Assembly: GCA_020024465.1 (NCBI GenBank)
Contig: JAHHTT010000030.1
Location: forward strand, 1 to 28,375
From: Odoribacter sp.
GTDB taxonomy: Bacteria; Bacteroidota; Bacteroidia; Bacteroidales; Marinifilaceae
Direction of reading: 5' to 3'
DNA: 28,375 bases
Shown here: positions 25,426 to 28,375 of the stretch, piece after piece
Layout: the number at the start of each line of letters is the position of its first letter
Numbering within the stretch: the stretch's first letter is position 1
Translations under genes and position numbers: made by a program
Notes under the pieces: model-generated
Database searches by the model: none
The model's input: only the letters and a program-made list of their open reading frames with translations
What the model was told of the DNA's origin: nothing

Positions 25426-26370
25426 TTACTCTTCAGAACCTTTAATCGTAATATAAGCCTGTCCCAATCCTTTCGTATCCAATTGTACATTCAATTTGTA
25501 TTTCGAACGCAGTTCCCGTAACAAACCTCGCGCCCAAGTACGGGTATCTAAAGCCCTGCCGTTTGCAGCAAACATAGGAATACGTATTTGATTGAATACC
25601 AAACGATTTTCCGTAGCACCAGTAGTATTGAAGCGTCCTTCTTGCGCATTTGCTGCTACCCAATCTTCAATCAGAAAACCCAATTCATCATCTCCGACAA
25701 CAGACTCGAAATTCACATCCGAATCATTCGTCCGGCGACAAACCAAAGATACCTCCCGACCATTAGCAAACATATCATCAAAAAAGAGCTGTAACTGCTC
25801 ATTGAATTTATCCATATACTTCAAAACAGCCTCTTCCAATAATAACGGAAGTTCTACAGAAAACGATGGATCTCCCGTACCTGAAGCAGCTGCCACCTGC
25901 TTGTTTGTATAAGCATCAATACCTTGCATATTAAAAGTTACAGACTTTTTAGGTCCGATTTTATTCACAGTCCACGTTAATTGTATCCAAATATCTGCCT
26001 GTGCCACTTTCCGCAATTTATCAATCGGAGACTCTGCAACACCTCCCTCATCAATATCTGTTACACTCTCTTCAGCAGCTTCCGTATCCAAACTTTTCAG
26101 ACTATTCGCCAAATCTTCCAATGGAAATCCTCGATCAGTCATCATCTCGCCTATTTTACTGATAACCAACATTAAATCAGCATTCGTCTTCACTGCTTTT
26201 TTATAATCTGCAACCATCATCTTCGTCCCCATCACATCACTCTCCATCATAAATCCATTTTCATTACACCACACATCGCTCGGCACAACCATAATCTTTG
26301 GTTTTTTTGCTTGGGCAAAAACAACTGATACTAGCAGACACCACAAAAATGAAAGAATCAATTTTTTCAT
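25426..26370 (-). CDS. Exported protein, possibly DUF6175-like (operon gene 3)
   Basis: 314 residues with a signal peptide (MKKLILSFLWCLLVSVVFAQ). The start of the mature protein (KKPKIMVVPSDVWCNENGF) and the later LRKVAQADIWIQLTW resemble the opening strands of LpoB/CsgG-type folds. The C-terminus (ARGLLRELRSKYKLNVQLD) adds a mixed alpha/beta domain. From memory this resembles proteins annotated DUF6175 in Bacteroides, but I cannot verify that. It lies 12 nt after gene 2 and 11 nt before gene 4. Function unknown. Confidence 0.72.
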   Translation of the reverse strand: MKKLILSFLWCLLVSVVFAQAKKPKIMVVPSDVWCNENGFMMESDVMGTKMMVADYKKAVKTNADLMLVISKIGEMMTDRGFPLEDLANSLKSLDTEAAEESVTDIDEGGVAESPIDKLRKVAQADIWIQLTWTVNKIGPKKSVTFNMQGIDAYTNKQVAAASGTGDPSFSVELPLLLEEAVLKYMDKFNEQLQLFFDDMFANGREVSLVCRRTNDSDVNFESVVGDDELGFLIEDWVAANAQEGRFNTTGATENRLVFNQIRIPMFAANGRALDTRTWARGLLRELRSKYKLNVQLDTKGLGQAYITIKGSEE

Positions 26371-26382
26371 ACCTAAACCTTT

Positions 26383-26895
26383 TTAAAATCCTGCTCCTAA
26401 TTTTTTAACAATTCCAACTTCTTCCAATGCCTTTTTCAAACTTGCATAATTGACTTCCACTAACACGCCTACTTTATATTCCTTACCAATCTTCATCACA
26501 TCCCCTTCACCAATAATTCCATGAGAAGCAGACATTGCATACTGCATATATTCACCTCCATCTGCAAAAAATTTTTTAAAGAAATCTGCATATTTCTTTT
26601 CTACCGAAATGCTTTCTACCAACGGTTTCTTCCCCGGAGTACGCCCCTTTGCAGGCACGCCCTTGAATATCACACCATGTACAGCATTCTTATAAGCCTG
26701 CAACGCCGCCACATTAGGCTTCTTAGAAAAACACCACACTTTGACCAAAAATTTTCCGACGGTTCCGGTACCCATTCCTTCAATATCATACCGCCACTCC
26801 ATCGTGTCTTCATTCGCTTTTTTTATTTTTCTCTTTTGCGAAAAGCCCGATGCCGGTATAATCAACATCAAAGCAAACAATAAAATTCTCACCAT
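26383..26895 (-). CDS. Small exported protein of unknown family (operon gene 2)
   Basis: 170 residues with a signal peptide (MVRILLFALMLIIPASGFSQ) followed by a basic patch (KRKIKKA). The mature part includes GTGTVGKFLVKVWCFSKKPN, a helix with ALQAYKNAVHGVIFKGVPAKG, and a C-terminal segment (YKVGVLVEVNYASLKKALEE) that looks like a beta-strand followed by a helix. I do not recognise the family. It is encoded 6 nt after gene 1, so it probably acts with it in the periplasm or at the outer membrane. Confidence 0.72.
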   Translation of the reverse strand: MVRILLFALMLIIPASGFSQKRKIKKANEDTMEWRYDIEGMGTGTVGKFLVKVWCFSKKPNVAALQAYKNAVHGVIFKGVPAKGRTPGKKPLVESISVEKKYADFFKKFFADGGEYMQYAMSASHGIIGEGDVMKIGKEYKVGVLVEVNYASLKKALEEVGIVKKLGAGF

Positions 26896-26901
26896 ATTGT
26901 C

Positions 26902-28317
26902 TTACTTAATTTGTCGCAATAACATTCCGTTATAATAATTCCCTTTCCCTTCAAATCGAGTACATTCAACTTCCTGCTTCTTACCTTCTGCAGCCATAGC
27001 TTCGTCAGCCATGAACCTGTTGTCCCAAATCTGTTCCTTACTTACTTTCAACACTCCTTTACGTCTATATTTTGTGCGCTGAGTTTTCTCATCCACCACC
27101 TTTTCAAGCACTTCAAATTTATCACCAGCTTCCAAGCCCTCTTTCATTCCAATTTTTGCAGTTAATTCCAAGCCATTGTCACCCTCCCTAACTAACAGCG
27201 GAGTTTTTGTTTTAAACACTTCGTACTTCTTTTCCAGTTTTGCCAATACCGCATCCATCGCATTGACTGTGGCAATCCGAATCAATTCGGGTTCTGACTT
27301 ATCTGTAAAGATTCCAGCTTTCACATTTGCCCAAGCAGTTTCTTCGCCAATATATTTCACACTAAACAAATCCGACTGCGCATAAGCTTCCGGATTATTC
27401 CACAATTGAGAATAGAAAGTATTAGCAATAGAATCATTCCAATTCAACTGAAACAAATAAGAAGTGGTCTTCACATAATAGCCGGCACCTAATGAAGCTT
27501 TCAAAGCCATTGTTGCTGCTTTTGCCCCCATGGCCATATATCCGTTGACTTGTTGGGCTACAATCTGTGACATAGCATCAATTTCAGCTACCAGTTCATC
27601 TTTACTCAAATAATTGAATCGAGTTACAACTACAAATGTTTTCTGCACCAATTCTTCTCCGGCATCAGCCAACAGACCCATTCCACGTGAAGATGCCTTT
27701 GCCTGCGCAACATCCAATACTGATGCATCATACAAACCACGTTCTTGCACCAGATTCATAGAAAAATTCCCACTTCCGTCCCGAAACCATTTATCAAACA
27801 TCTGACGAGCCAACTGTTGATTTTGCAAAAAGCTATATGTTTTCACTGCATAATCAGACTTTTTTGTTGTATCCACCAATCCGCCAGTGGCCTCACTCAC
27901 AACAGACTTACCCAACTGACCCATCATCTTTCCAAAACCGCCTTTCTTTTTAGGTGCGGCTTCTTCAGATTCTTCCCCTGCATTTTCCTTTTTAGCTATA
28001 CTCTCACCTAATAGACCAGCCTTCACAGCTCCCTCAAAAGCCTTCTCTGCTTCCGGAGTAATACTCATTGAATCAGTACAAAAGATTCTCACTGCTACAT
28101 TATGATCATTGTATTTATCCGGCATTGGCAAATCCAGGAAAGCTTTCTTAATGGTATCCCTCTTTGGCAATTTTGCTTCATCAATCATCAATAGACACAA
28201 CGAACTTCTACGATATTTTTCCCCCTTTTGTGCATCTTTATCTTCCTTAGTTGCTTCTTGAGCAAAAACTAATTGCCCAATGCATAACATCATTACTATA
28301 AATAAAACTTTTCTCAT
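26902..28317 (-). CDS. Exported protein with FlgT-like C-terminal region (operon gene 1)
   Basis: 471 residues with a signal peptide (MRKVLFIVMMLCIGQLVFAQ). The N-terminal region is acidic and basic mixed (residues about 112-128, EESEEAAPKKKGGFG), a probable linker. The central part (about 180-350) is helical with alanine-rich stretches (GYMAMGAKAATMALKASLGA). The C-terminal region has LTAKIGMKEGLEAGDKFEVL and a KYRRKGVLKVSKEQIWDN strand pair, resembling the FlgT C-terminal-type beta domain of exported proteins. It is the first gene of the ten-gene operon, 58 nt from the window edge. A promoter appears to lie at that edge. Function unknown. Confidence 0.75.
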   Translation of the reverse strand: MRKVLFIVMMLCIGQLVFAQEATKEDKDAQKGEKYRRSSLCLLMIDEAKLPKRDTIKKAFLDLPMPDKYNDHNVAVRIFCTDSMSITPEAEKAFEGAVKAGLLGESIAKKENAGEESEEAAPKKKGGFGKMMGQLGKSVVSEATGGLVDTTKKSDYAVKTYSFLQNQQLARQMFDKWFRDGSGNFSMNLVQERGLYDASVLDVAQAKASSRGMGLLADAGEELVQKTFVVVTRFNYLSKDELVAEIDAMSQIVAQQVNGYMAMGAKAATMALKASLGAGYYVKTTSYLFQLNWNDSIANTFYSQLWNNPEAYAQSDLFSVKYIGEETAWANVKAGIFTDKSEPELIRIATVNAMDAVLAKLEKKYEVFKTKTPLLVREGDNGLELTAKIGMKEGLEAGDKFEVLEKVVDEKTQRTKYRRKGVLKVSKEQIWDNRFMADEAMAAEGKKQEVECTRFEGKGNYYNGMLLRQIK

Positions 28318-28369
28318 AAGATATCATTTTAAAAGTTAGAAAATAATCATTTTTCATTATTAAACGTTT

Positions 28370-28375
28370 CAAAGA
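28370..28375 (-). promoter_or_regulatory. Possible -7 element of the ten-gene operon, cut by window edge
   Basis: The - strand begins TCTTTG (28375-28370), which would complete TATCTTTG if the next two bases are TA. It lies 52 nt upstream of the first start codon. Confidence 0.35.

Noticed and set aside
1..28375. CRISPR array, rRNA genes or prophage modules
   Set aside because: No regularly spaced direct repeats, rRNA sequence or phage structural genes are visible anywhere in the window.

Overview
The window reads as a low-GC Bacteroidales chromosome (Bacteroides or Parabacteroides-like; I cannot fix the genus). The evidence is the Bacteroidetes-type -7 promoter element TAnnTTTG, seen as exact TATCTTTG copies upstream of four genes, and Bacteroidetes-typical proteins: an amidase with a SPOR-like tail, a single-gene MlaD, an OstA-like LptD and an M64 peptidase. 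Strong Shine-Dalgarno sequences are generally absent.

Positions 1-2100 are an insertion-sequence graveyard. An IS982-family element (212-1219, 10-bp inverted repeats, transposase broken by two frameshifts) sits between remnants that look like the end of istA and the start of istB from an IS21-type element. A second, separately broken istA 5' portion follows at 1614-2095. Positions 2157-5800 hold a MATE efflux pump and a DEAD-box RNA helicase on the + strand, converging on a glutaminase (glsA) on the - strand. A complete tRNA-Lys(UUU) unit with promoter and terminator lies at 5806-5968.

Positions 5978-10744 (- strand) run amidase, mlaD, a 388-nt AT-rich gap, dnaA, then yigZ. The amidase and MlaD share a homologous C-terminal SPOR-like module, which I consider notable for the MCE protein. 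From a shared divergent control region, lptD and a secreted M64 peptidase are read on the + strand (10830-14942). They converge on a two-gene - strand operon encoding a TIGR01212-type radical SAM protein and a YbaK/PrdX-type deacylase. Divergent from that operon is ppdK (16578-19304), with a leader hairpin and a strong terminator.

Positions 19407-28317 are one tightly packed - strand operon of ten genes with gaps of 2-29 nt. It is the best candidate for an undescribed system. The first four genes encode exported proteins: one with an FlgT-like C-terminus, two with possible LpoB/CsgG-like features, one unknown. Then come a cytosolic zinc-ribbon protein with three membrane helices, a coiled coil and a periplasmic tail; an SPFH-domain scaffold with a C-terminal GYF_2 domain; a second GYF_2 protein; a small four-helix membrane protein; and two exported LPP20-like proteins. 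The gene set suggests a cytosolic or inner-membrane SPFH scaffold coupled through the zinc-ribbon protein to periplasmic or outer-membrane partners. No gene in it has a function I can name with certainty.
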